Source: HGM04593 sp045613945
Lineage (GTDB): Bacteria; Bacteroidota; Bacteroidia; Bacteroidales; Bacteroidaceae
Assembly (NCBI GenBank): GCA_045613945.1
Contig: JAZLBZ010000076.1
Location: 1-13,178, forward strand
DNA length: 13,178 nt
Reading direction: 5' to 3'
Shown: positions 1-7,016 of the stretch, piece by piece
How positions within the stretch are numbered: position 1 is the first letter of the stretch
Layout: each line of letters starts with the position of its first letter
The notes under the pieces: model-generated
Database searches by the model: none
The model's input: the letters and a program-made list of their open reading frames with translations, nothing else
Told to the model about the DNA's origin: nothing
Translations under genes and position numbers: made by a program

Positions 1-54
1 TACTATAAGTCAAAATGTCAGCGAAAACGGTGCGTGTGGGAAGAAACGAGACTT

Positions 55-1962
55 TTAGATAATATCTTCACAGTTCTGCGTCCACGCCTTGTTGCAGGTG
101 TCTGATGTCATCACCCAGCCATTCTGTGGGCTCAGTGTGCAGCAGGTTACCTGTGGACCGTCGGGCATAGCCGAGCGCTTGAACTGCTGGGTGAAGAAGC
201 GGCGCATGAATGTCGTGAGCCATTTCTTTATCGTCTCGTTGTCATACTCTCCACTGAAAGCCTCTTTTGCCATGAGGTGAATCTTCTCTGGTGCAAAGCC
301 GTAGCGTATGAAGTGATAGATGAAGAAATCGTGCAGTTCGTACGGGCCCACAAGGTCCTCGGTCTTCTGCTTGATATTGCCCATCTCATCGGCGGGTGTC
401 AGTTCCGGTGAAATTGGGGTGCCCACAATGTCAAGCAGCATCTCTTTCACTTTCTCGTTGCTTTCGCCGGCTGCGATGTTGCGCACCATATGCTGCATTA
501 GTGTCTTGGGGACCGATGCATTCACACCGTACATGCTCATCTGGTCACCGTTGTAGGTCGCCCATCCAAGCGCGAGTTCAGACAGGTCGCCGGTGCCAAT
601 TACAATGCCGCCCTCCTGGTTGGCAATGTCCATGAGGATTTGTGTGCGTTCCCTTGCCTGTGCATTCTCGTATGTGACATCGTGGTTGTCAATGTTGTGG
701 TCAATATCCTTGAAGTGCTGTATGCAGGCATCCTTTATTGATATCTCCCTTATTCTTGTTCCCAGCGCCTCCATTAGTGTGATGGCATTCCTGTATGTGC
801 GGCCGCTGGTGCCAAATCCCGGCATTGTCACGCTTGTGATGCACTCTCGCGGCATGCCTATGATGTCGCAGGCCCTTGCCACAACAAGCAGGGCCAGGGT
901 AGAGTCCAGGCCGCCCGAAACACCTATCACGCAACTCTTGGCGCAGGTGTGTATAAGGCGCTTTGCCAGTGCTGTGGCCTGTATGCTGAACGCCTCGTTG
1001 CAATACTCCTCAATGGTGTATCCTGTTGGTATGAATGGCTGCTTGGCGAAATGGCGTGTGAATGTGCAGTCGTGCGATGCTGTCTGTGAAATTTCAATCT
1101 CGCTTATTCTCGCCGGCTGTGCAAAGGCGCAGTCGCCCTTGCGTTCTTTTGCTGCCTTCTCAACGTCAATCTCTGTTATTGTATAGTGCTGCGCTGTTGC
1201 TATGTTCTCGCTCTCTGAGATTATCTCTCCGCACTCAGCAGCAGCACAGTAGCCTGTGTATACGGCGGCGCTTGTCGATTCTCCCCATCCGGCGCTGCAA
1301 TAGACATATCCGCATCTGTATCTTGCGCTCTGTTGAGCAATGCGTCGGCGTGTGTCCTTGTGTGCGCCGGCCACTGCGTGCTCTGCTGCAGGGTTCAATA
1401 TTATCTGCGCTCCTGCAATTGAGAGTCCTGCGCCGGGGGCAGCGGGTGCTGCCGATTCGCAGCCAATCTCAATGCCAAAACTGTATGTGCCTGTGTTGAA
1501 AATTCCGTTCTTTACGAATGGCGCTTTCTTGCCGCAAATGGATGCATGGCACTCGTCAGGCAGGATGGTGGCGCTTGAGAACCAGCGGCTCTCGCCGGTT
1601 CGGGTGTTGAGGTAGTGTTTGGGAACAATGCCCATTATTTCGCCCCTATGCATCACGATGGCACAATTGTAGAGCGCATTCCTGTGTTCGACCGGTGCAC
1701 CCAGTACTATTATGGCATTGCCCTCTGCTGTTTCTTTGGCAATGCGCGAAAGTTCGGCATTGCACACCTGTATGAAGTGAGGTTGTGTAAAAAGGTCGCC
1801 GCAACTGTTTGATGTGAGGCATAGTTCGGGCAGCAGTATAAGTTCTGCGCCATCCTTCTCTGCTGTGTTTGTCAGTTCTATTATGCGCTGTGCGTTAGAA
1901 ATGCAGTCGGCAACTGCTATTGCCGGTGTTGCTGTCGCAACTTTTACAAATCCGTATTTCAT
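55..1962 (-). CDS. nadE: Glutamine-dependent NAD+ synthetase
   Basis: Cytosolic enzyme for the last step of NAD+ synthesis: it amidates deamido-NAD+ using ATP and ammonia released from glutamine. Numbering from the upstream TTG (position 1971), residues ~4-290 form a nitrilase-type glutaminase domain with the expected Glu49 (LLPEL), Lys118 (VPKHY) and Cys171 (EIGCE). Residues ~320-638 form the synthetase domain, with the PP-loop SGGLDS at 352-357 and the family motif GTGDLSELALGW. Length of ~635 residues is normal for the two-domain form. I chose ATG at 1962 because family members usually begin MKYGF or similar. However, the Shine-Dalgarno-like AAGGAGA (1981-1987) sits 9 bases from the TTG at 1971 and 18 from the ATG, so a start three codons earlier is possible. 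It has its own promoter and lies downstream of the lipoprotein gene's terminator. Confidence 0.97.
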   Translation of the reverse strand: MKYGFVKVATATPAIAVADCISNAQRIIELTNTAEKDGAELILLPELCLTSNSCGDLFTQPHFIQVCNAELSRIAKETAEGNAIIVLGAPVEHRNALYNCAIVMHRGEIMGIVPKHYLNTRTGESRWFSSATILPDECHASICGKKAPFVKNGIFNTGTYSFGIEIGCESAAPAAPGAGLSIAGAQIILNPAAEHAVAGAHKDTRRRIAQQSARYRCGYVYCSAGWGESTSAAVYTGYCAAAECGEIISESENIATAQHYTITEIDVEKAAKERKGDCAFAQPARISEIEISQTASHDCTFTRHFAKQPFIPTGYTIEEYCNEAFSIQATALAKRLIHTCAKSCVIGVSGGLDSTLALLVVARACDIIGMPRECITSVTMPGFGTSGRTYRNAITLMEALGTRIREISIKDACIQHFKDIDHNIDNHDVTYENAQARERTQILMDIANQEGGIVIGTGDLSELALGWATYNGDQMSMYGVNASVPKTLMQHMVRNIAAGESNEKVKEMLLDIVGTPISPELTPADEMGNIKQKTEDLVGPYELHDFFIYHFIRYGFAPEKIHLMAKEAFSGEYDNETIKKWLTTFMRRFFTQQFKRSAMPDGPQVTCCTLSPQNGWVMTSDTCNKAWTQNCEDII

Positions 1963-2006
1963 ATTCGTCAATAGTTTATTTCTCCTTATTATATATAATA
2001 TATTTA

Positions 2007-2038
2007 CAAATGTATGTATTTATTCTAATTATTGCAAT
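2007..2038 (-). promoter_or_regulatory. Predicted nadE promoter
   Basis: On the minus strand TACATTTG (2014 to 2007) matches the Bacteroidales -7 consensus TAnnTTTG. An ATTG (2038 to 2035) lies 20 bases upstream as a near-match to the -33 TTTG. The inferred transcript would begin near 2000, giving a leader of about 40 bases before the ATG at 1962. Prediction rests on the known family consensus, not on mapped transcripts. Confidence 0.55.
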
Positions 2039-2070
2039 GCAATGCTGTTTTAATTATTCCCGTATATAAA

Positions 2071-2103
2071 AAACGATTACCACGCCCGGCGTGGTAATCG
2101 TTT
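2071..2103 (-). terminator. Rho-independent terminator of the fasciclin lipoprotein gene
   Basis: A perfect inverted repeat of 16-base arms (2071-2086 and 2088-2103) is separated by one base, so the real hairpin has about 15 pairs and a 3-base loop. It lies 22 bases past the lipoprotein stop codon. Read on the minus strand, the arm ends in TTT and continues TTTATATA, forming a U-tract. It insulates nadE from the upstream gene. Confidence 0.9.
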
Positions 2104-2125
2104 ACAGTATGAAAGTCGGATGCTA

Positions 2126-4414
2126 TCAATAGATATCTTCCGGGTTTGACAGGTCGTTCATTATGCCAACCGGAACAATCTCCAGGTAGTCCTGGTTGAA
2201 CTCGTTGGCACCATTTGCGTTGCTACCCTCGGTTACATCCTTGAAACGCAACCAGTAGTCCTTGCCGTATTCAAGATTGTATGTTCCAATAATGCGACGG
2301 TACGCTGAAGGTGCGTGACGCAGATTGAGAGTCTTACTGTTGTAACTACCGAATATGCTTGCCGGTGCCTTCATGAAACCACGGTTGCGCATAGCCTTGT
2401 CGTTCTTGCGGTTCTCCTCTTCGGAGTCACTCTCCTTGACCCAGCCAAAGAAACTGAAGTTAGAGTTGCGCATATCAAGAGGAATGCCGCAAATCTTGTT
2501 GTCAAAATAGAACTGTGCCACACCGCGTACATCTGATGTCGAGAAACCGAAACGGATTTCATATCTGCCCTCGGGTACGTATGGGAGGCGGTATTCAAAG
2601 TCGTATTTGCCAATTACGAGAACCTCATCGCCCATGTAGTTTGCGTAGCCGCCACCTGCGCCCGGCGCTATATCTTCTCCATAATTTCCTACTCCGAGTC
2701 CTACCTTATAAGGTCTGTAATACAAGAAGTGGGTGCTCTCATTTCTGTGCCTCAGACGTTTGCTGAATCCTGCCGGGATGTAGATTGTATAGTAACTGTT
2801 GTCCTTTGGAACCGGTTGCCAACGTACGTCGTTTGTTGTAAGTTCAGGGAACAGTGACGATACGTCCCAACGCATGCGCTCGTTAAGAATGTTACCGGCC
2901 ATCTCCGCCTCGTTGTAGATGAGAATCTTGTCAATGGTGAATATGGTTCCGTTTGGAGAGTCATGCTGGAACTCCTCAAGTCTTGGGCGCAACTTTGTTG
3001 TCGCGTCATTCTCAACAACAACATTCACGTGGTGCTCCATGCCTTTGGTCACGCACATACGTGTACCGTCCTCTTGTGCATAGTTAAGTATTATCTGGTC
3101 CTTGAGGTAGCCTGTCTCACCGTTGTGGTAGGTGTACTGTGCTGTAATATTTGAGAAAGGCTTGGTTACCTTGATTGATGTGAAAGGTAACTTTGTTTCA
3201 AAATAGTCATAACGATCAAAGCCCTTTAGGTTTTCCTCAGAGTTGTAGAGGTTGGGGTCAACTTCTTTTTCTCCGGAACTGCTGTTATTGTTGGTTTCGC
3301 TCATAGTCTGGAAACCTTCCATGATGAAACCGCCCGGGCCTTTGCCTGACTTGTATTTCAATTTACGGTCTATGATGTGATATGCAATGTACTTGTAGAG
3401 CGGGTTGTTGGGGTTCTTGTATTCGCCTCTCAGGTCAAAGGAGTCCGGGTTTACTACATTTGTGCCATACCACTGTGCTGCATACCACTCAAGGTCTTCG
3501 ATAGTCAAGATGGGTATGCCTAGTGCATTCTTTGTGCTGTCGGCAAGGAGTTCGTCGGTCTCCACAAGCAGTGTGAAGCCATGATTGTAGAACTCGGGGT
3601 ATGGTGGCTCTTCTTTTCTACCGCAAGTATTGAATTCTGGGCCATTTCTATGTGGGTCATAATCGGGGTCAATCTCGTACTGCAAGAGTATGTCGCTGAA
3701 TCCGGTCTTGAGCAATGCCTCGCTGAACAATGAGAATGCGGGCTGCATGGCGAGCAGGTCTGACGTCTGCTTGTCCGATGGGGCCAACACACCTTCAATG
3801 CCCTGGATGTAACCGTTCTCGGTTTCAACGTCCTGCGCCACAACTCTAAAACCGTCAATTGTTGGCTCGGCTGTGGTCTTGTTCCAGCCGAGTGTTACAT
3901 CGCGTCGGTTCATGGTCTTCTTGCCAAATGCACCTTCGCCAATGTCAATAGTGCTGAATCCCTCTTCTATAATGTGGTTCTTTGCAATCACGGTTGCCAT
4001 ACTGTCGCTCAAGTCTTCAAGGTAGGGCGAAGTTACACCAGTGTTTACAATCTTGTAGTTGTCCGGATCTGCGTTGTGCAACTCTACGCTTTCAATGTAC
4101 TCCTGATACTTTGCTTCCAGGAATTCCTCAATAGCCTCATTGGTAGGTGCGATACAGGTGTACGAACCATAAGTGGACAATGTTGTGAGCATGTTGCCGG
4201 CCTTTTTGCCGATTCTTGCTTTCTCAAGAATCTTGCAGAAATTGCGGTACTTGCCGGGGTTGTTTTTCAAGTGGTCGGCAATGAGTTCTCCGGTAAAGGT
4301 GAAGCGGCTCTCCTCGGCAATCTCATCAGAGCATCCGGTAAATGCACCGCTTGCAACAATACTCAAGGCGCCTAATGCCCAAACCTTCATTTTGGTTCCA
4401 AACGACTTTTTCAT
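2126..4414 (-). CDS. Fasciclin (FAS1) domain lipoprotein, probably surface-exposed
   Basis: Predicted 762-residue lipoprotein. A signal peptide covers residues 1-27, with Cys28 (FTGC) as the likely lipidated residue; the lipobox is imperfect. CSDE followed by acidic residues resembles the Bacteroidota export signal that places lipoproteins on the cell surface. The first FAS1 domain spans ~40-215 (YTCIAPTNEA at 85-94, closing strand GYIQGIEGVL at 201-210). A second, expanded FAS1 domain spans ~225-503 (TLLVETDELL, YHIIDR, closing GTIFTIDKIL at 489-498), with large insertions. Residues ~505-762 look like a beta-sandwich of galactose-binding type (RLPYVPEGRYEI at 609-620, DYLEIVP at 742-748); this is judged from pattern only. 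Such proteins are often found near SusC/SusD glycan-uptake genes, but here the gene stands alone with its own promoter and terminator. FAS1 domains usually mediate adhesion or glycan/protein binding; the ligand is unknown. Confidence 0.85.
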   Translation of the reverse strand: MKKSFGTKMKVWALGALSIVASGAFTGCSDEIAEESRFTFTGELIADHLKNNPGKYRNFCKILEKARIGKKAGNMLTTLSTYGSYTCIAPTNEAIEEFLEAKYQEYIESVELHNADPDNYKIVNTGVTSPYLEDLSDSMATVIAKNHIIEEGFSTIDIGEGAFGKKTMNRRDVTLGWNKTTAEPTIDGFRVVAQDVETENGYIQGIEGVLAPSDKQTSDLLAMQPAFSLFSEALLKTGFSDILLQYEIDPDYDPHRNGPEFNTCGRKEEPPYPEFYNHGFTLLVETDELLADSTKNALGIPILTIEDLEWYAAQWYGTNVVNPDSFDLRGEYKNPNNPLYKYIAYHIIDRKLKYKSGKGPGGFIMEGFQTMSETNNNSSSGEKEVDPNLYNSEENLKGFDRYDYFETKLPFTSIKVTKPFSNITAQYTYHNGETGYLKDQIILNYAQEDGTRMCVTKGMEHHVNVVVENDATTKLRPRLEEFQHDSPNGTIFTIDKILIYNEAEMAGNILNERMRWDVSSLFPELTTNDVRWQPVPKDNSYYTIYIPAGFSKRLRHRNESTHFLYYRPYKVGLGVGNYGEDIAPGAGGGYANYMGDEVLVIGKYDFEYRLPYVPEGRYEIRFGFSTSDVRGVAQFYFDNKICGIPLDMRNSNFSFFGWVKESDSEEENRKNDKAMRNRGFMKAPASIFGSYNSKTLNLRHAPSAYRRIIGTYNLEYGKDYWLRFKDVTEGSNANGANEFNQDYLEIVPVGIMNDLSNPEDIY

Positions 4415-4467
4415 ACTGGTTATGTTTAATTAATTTATTTTCTGTTTGCTAATTTTCATTAATCCCT

Positions 4468-4498
4468 CAAATTTATATCATTATTTTATAATGGCAAA
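4468..4498 (-). promoter_or_regulatory. Predicted promoter of the fasciclin lipoprotein gene
   Basis: On the minus strand TTTG (4498 to 4495), a 19-base spacer and TAAATTTG (4475 to 4468) match both Bacteroidales promoter elements exactly. The implied start near 4461 gives a leader of about 47 bases. No Shine-Dalgarno sequence precedes the ATG at 4414, which is common in this group. Confidence 0.75.
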
Positions 4499-4643
4499 AT
4501 AAAATTGTTGCCTTTTTTAATATTGGTTGAAATTTAACTTTCACACCCATGTCTGCTCTCCGCTTTTTGGGGTCTTTAGGCCGGGGAAAATCCTTCTTTT
4601 ACATTTTTTAACTCAAAAACGTGAAAAAATACCCGTAAAAAAT

Positions 4644-4673
4644 TTTGTGGTATCAAAAATGGTTGTAACTTTG
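4644..4673 (+). promoter_or_regulatory. Predicted rubrerythrin promoter
   Basis: TTTG (4644-4647), an 18-base spacer and TAACTTTG (4666-4673) match the Bacteroidales -33/-7 consensus. Transcription would start near 4680, leaving an AT-rich leader of about 70 bases. I could not recognise an OxyR or PerR site. Confidence 0.75.
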
Positions 4674-4748
4674 CAATGGTTTCAGAAATGAAATGCAAAC
4701 AGAAGAAAATAATAATACAATTCAATAACAGTTTAAAATTTTACGACT

Positions 4749-5291
4749 ATGAAAAAGTATATTTGTTCAGTGTGTGGTTATATACATGAAGGTGAATCGG
4801 CTCCCGAGCGTTGCCCAATGTGCAAGGTTCCCTCAAACAAGTTCAACGAGTTGCAGGAAGGCCCCATCCAGTTCGTTCAGGAGCATGTGATTGGCGTTGC
4901 AAAGGGCTGCGACGACGAGATGATAAAGGACTTGAACAACCACTTCATCGGTGAGTGCACCGAGGTAGGCATGTACCTTGCAATGAGCCGCCAGGCCGAC
5001 CGCGAGGGCTATCCCGAGATTGCCGAGGCCTTTAAGCGCTATGCATGGGAAGAGGCCGAGCACGCAGCCAAGTTTGCCGAACTCCTGGGTGACTGCGTTT
5101 GGGATACAAAGACAAACCTCGAGAAGCGCATGAATGCCGAGGCCGAGGCCAACAGCGACAAGTACCGCATTGCAAAGCGCGCAAAGCAGCTCGACCTTGA
5201 TGCAATCCACGACACAGTGCATGAGATGGCAAAGGACGAGGCTCGTCACGGCAAGGGCTTTGAGGGCCTGTTCAACCGCTACTTCAAGTAA
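4749..5291 (+). CDS. rbr: Rubrerythrin with N-terminal rubredoxin domain (reverse rubrerythrin type)
   Basis: Cytosolic non-haem iron peroxidase that reduces hydrogen peroxide in anaerobes. Residues 1-35 are a rubredoxin-like Fe(SCys)4 centre with paired CxxC motifs (Cys6/Cys9 and Cys22/Cys25). Residues ~50-180 are a ferritin-like four-helix di-iron domain. Its iron-ligand candidates include Glu69 and the ExxH motifs Glu102-His105 and Glu164-His167. In classical rubrerythrin the rubredoxin domain is C-terminal, so the order here is the 'reverse' arrangement. At 180 residues it is complete. It is a single-gene unit: divergent promoter upstream, hairpin terminator at 5421-5450. Family assignment is firm; in vivo electron donor is unknown. 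Confidence 0.95.
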   Translation: MKKYICSVCGYIHEGESAPERCPMCKVPSNKFNELQEGPIQFVQEHVIGVAKGCDDEMIKDLNNHFIGECTEVGMYLAMSRQADREGYPEIAEAFKRYAWEEAEHAAKFAELLGDCVWDTKTNLEKRMNAEAEANSDKYRIAKRAKQLDLDAIHDTVHEMAKDEARHGKGFEGLFNRYFK

Positions 5292-5372
5292 TGAAAAAGA
5301 CTTCCAATATATATGCTAGACAACTAAGGAATAGACTATTAGAATCTACTTTGAAAAACATCAACTGAGAAG

Positions 5373-5416
5373 AAACCATAAATGTAATTGTTTTAGTAAG
5401 TGAATAGTGTTTAAAT
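5373..5416 (+). repeat. Dispersed 44-bp repeat, copy A
   Basis: Begins AAACCATAAATGTAATTG and ends GTGAATAGTGTTTAAAT. It matches 12655-12698 at 42 of 44 positions in the same orientation, while sequence on either side does not align. This copy sits between the rubrerythrin stop codon and its terminator. It contains no obvious open frame or consensus promoter. Confidence 0.85.
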
Positions 5417-5420
5417 GTTG

Positions 5421-5458
5421 CGCGCCGGCTGCAGTGATGCACCCGGCGCGTTTTTTCT
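5421..5458 (+). terminator. Rho-independent terminator after rubrerythrin
   Basis: Eight-base GC-rich arms CGCGCCGG (5421-5428) and CCGGCGCG (5443-5450) enclose a 2x2 internal loop and an inner GCA/TGC stem with GTGA loop. TTTTTT follows at 5451-5456. It lies 130 bases after the rubrerythrin stop, leaving a long 3' UTR that contains repeat copy A. The opposite strand lacks a U-tract, so it acts on plus-strand transcripts. Confidence 0.9.
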
Positions 5459-5499
5459 GTGTGATAATATGTGTGTTGGTCTGTTGTCTTGGCCGTATG

Positions 5500-5871
5500 T
5501 CAAATGAATACGAAGTAGACGGCAAGTACAAGGAATATTACTGAAATCAGATGATTCCACTGCAGTGTTTCGCCCTTGAAGAGAACCGAAACTATTATGC
5601 CGAATACAAGGCACGAAATGACCTCTTGTATAACCTTCAGTTGCACCAATGAGAACGGTCCTTCGTTGATGTTCGAGCCAATTCTGTTCGCAGGTATCAG
5701 GAACGAGTACTCGAGCAGTGCTATGCACCAACTGATGAGCACGATTATCACTATAGATGTGTTCTGCTTGATGAAGCCCATTTCCTGGAGTTTGAGGTTG
5801 CCATACCAGGCGAGTGTCATGAAACTGTTGGAGATTACCAGCAGCAGGATTGTGAGTAGACTTTTTGACAT
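5500..5871 (-). CDS. DMT-family membrane protein (DUF486)
   Basis: A 123-residue integral membrane protein with about four hydrophobic segments (roughly 4-24, 40-58, 75-98 and 105-122). It carries hallmarks of the DUF486 family: FMTLAWYGNLK near residue 17, SWCIALLEY near 47, PANRIG at ~60-65 and QLKVIQEV at ~77-84. The family is distantly related to drug/metabolite transporters, but no substrate is established and none can be inferred here. Length is typical. The ATG at 5871 lies 12 bases after the ttcA stop codon, so the two are probably co-transcribed. No terminator was identified on this strand downstream. Confidence 0.88.
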   Translation of the reverse strand: MSKSLLTILLLVISNSFMTLAWYGNLKLQEMGFIKQNTSIVIIVLISWCIALLEYSFLIPANRIGSNINEGPFSLVQLKVIQEVISCLVFGIIVSVLFKGETLQWNHLISVIFLVLAVYFVFI

Positions 5872-5883
5872 TGTTATATATTT

Positions 5884-6639
5884 TTACTGTTTCTTTTCTG
5901 TTTTTGGTGGCAGCAGTGACGGCTGTATATTGCTCATTGAACCCCAAAGGTTATAGCGCGCCTCGGAGTTGAGTGACTCAAGGTGTGTAAGCAGGTCTTT
6001 CATTGCCTTGCGGTTCGAGTCGTTCTCGAACGGGCAGTTCTTTGTCTGTGGCGGGAAGTTGCTCTCTTTGGCATACTCCTCGACATCGTTCTCGTTTACA
6101 AGACACAGCGGGCGTATTATTGAGATGGGGAACTTGTCCATTGTCATGACAGGCGCCATTGCACTGAACGTGCCCTGGAATGTGATATTCATCAGCATGG
6201 TCTCAATGAAATCGTCCATGTTGTGGCCAAGTGCAATCTTGTTGCATCCAAGTTCCTGTGCCAGGGTAAAGAGCGCCTTCCTGCGGTTCCATGAGCAGAG
6301 AAAGCAGGGCGACTTGCGCTTGTCGGTCGATGCATCGAAACTGCTCTCCGGAATGTGCAGTTCCACTCCCAGGTTGTCGCAGAACTCTCGCAGGTACTCT
6401 ATGTTTGCTTTGTAAGGAATATTTACCATTGTTACGTGCGCGGCAACAATGCTTATCGAGGGCTTGAAAATGCGGCTGCGCTCACTCATCAGCTGCAGCA
6501 ATGTGAGCGAATCCTTGCCTCCCGACAGCGCCACCAGTATCTTGTCGCCATCGGCAAACATCGAGTAGTCCTTTGTCGCGCGGTTGAACTGCTTCTGTAT
6601 TTTGCGGTAAATTTTCTGCAGTGGGGTGAACTTTGCCAT
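5884..6639 (-). CDS. ttcA: tRNA 2-thiocytidine(32) synthetase, TtcA family
   Basis: ATP-dependent enzyme expected to thiolate cytidine 32 of certain tRNAs. The 251-residue protein has the PP-loop SGGKDS at 39-44, the CxxC pair Cys112/Cys115 (PCFLCSWNRR), and a third cysteine at Cys202 (NCPFEND). These correspond in spacing to the three [4Fe-4S] ligands of the TtcA family, which separates it from TilS-type PP-loop proteins. ALGHNMDD near 137-144 is another family motif. It is shorter than the E. coli enzyme (about 310 residues), with a shorter C-terminus, but all key residues are present. First gene of a probable two-gene transcript with the DUF486 gene. Confidence 0.92.
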   Translation of the reverse strand: MAKFTPLQKIYRKIQKQFNRATKDYSMFADGDKILVALSGGKDSLTLLQLMSERSRIFKPSISIVAAHVTMVNIPYKANIEYLREFCDNLGVELHIPESSFDASTDKRKSPCFLCSWNRRKALFTLAQELGCNKIALGHNMDDFIETMLMNITFQGTFSAMAPVMTMDKFPISIIRPLCLVNENDVEEYAKESNFPPQTKNCPFENDSNRKAMKDLLTHLESLNSEARYNLWGSMSNIQPSLLPPKTEKKQ

Positions 6640-6731
6640 TCTATAATTTTTTACTATGATAGCGCTCCCGGCCCTGTCCGGCTTTGCAAATGCTCCGGGG
6701 TGGCGTTTGTATCATCTCTTTTTTTAGGCTG

Positions 6732-6763
6732 CAAAATTAGTGAAAATAGAGCATTGGAGCAAT
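6732..6763 (-). promoter_or_regulatory. Predicted ttcA promoter
   Basis: On the minus strand TAATTTTG (6739 to 6732) matches TAnnTTTG, with ATTG (6763 to 6760) 20 bases upstream. It has the same near-consensus form as the nadE promoter. The leader to the ATG at 6639 would be about 85 bases. Confidence 0.55.
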
Positions 6764-6866
6764 TTTCTTTCTTTATCTTTTGCCTTTCTGCGCCGGTGCG
6801 TGCCCATATTTTCTTAATTTATTTAAAAAATAGCACACGCGGATGATGTTGTGTCGTTTTATTCGC

Positions 6867-6874
6867 TATATTTG
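6867..6874 (+). promoter_or_regulatory. Possible -7 element of the TPR/PD40-nfeD-floA unit
   Basis: TATATTTG matches the Bacteroidales -7 consensus. No good TTTG lies 19-20 bases upstream, so the assignment is weaker than for rubrerythrin or the lipoprotein gene. If used, it gives a leader of about 135 bases. Confidence 0.4.
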
Positions 6875-7016
6875 CGGTAGCCGCGAATATATACTGCACT
6901 CACAGCAAAATGCGCTAAAGCAGGCTTCGCGTATCTTGCTCGTTTGTGGCATATTAGCGATACGGCTGGTGTGTGGCGTCTCTTTTGCCGCCCCGCTCAA
7001 GTGATGATTTTTAGAT

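Larger units (their letters stand above)
4415..4748. other. Divergent intergenic region between lipoprotein and rubrerythrin genes
   Basis: An AT-rich 334-base spacer carrying two outward-facing Bacteroidales-type promoters, listed separately. The roughly 145 bases between them (4499-4643) show no gene, no strong hairpin and no operator-like palindrome that I could recognise. Confidence 0.6.
6640..7016. other. Divergent intergenic region between ttcA and the TPR/PD40 gene
   Basis: A 377-base spacer without a gene. It holds a minus-strand promoter for ttcA and a plus-strand -7 element for the TPR/PD40 gene. The roughly 135-base plus-strand leader contains two modest hairpins: GCG/CGC plus AAG/CTT within 6912-6930, and CGTATC/GATACG (6930-6935 with 6959-6964), the latter extended inward by GCT/AGC. 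I recognise no known riboswitch. Confidence 0.5.

Noticed and set aside
1..54. Possible tail of a plus-strand gene entering from the left
   Set aside because: One frame stops at 56-58 and another runs into nadE, but the peptides are too short to recognise.
593..1186. 197-residue open frame antisense to nadE
   Set aside because: It overlaps the conserved synthetase domain and shows no recognisable motif.
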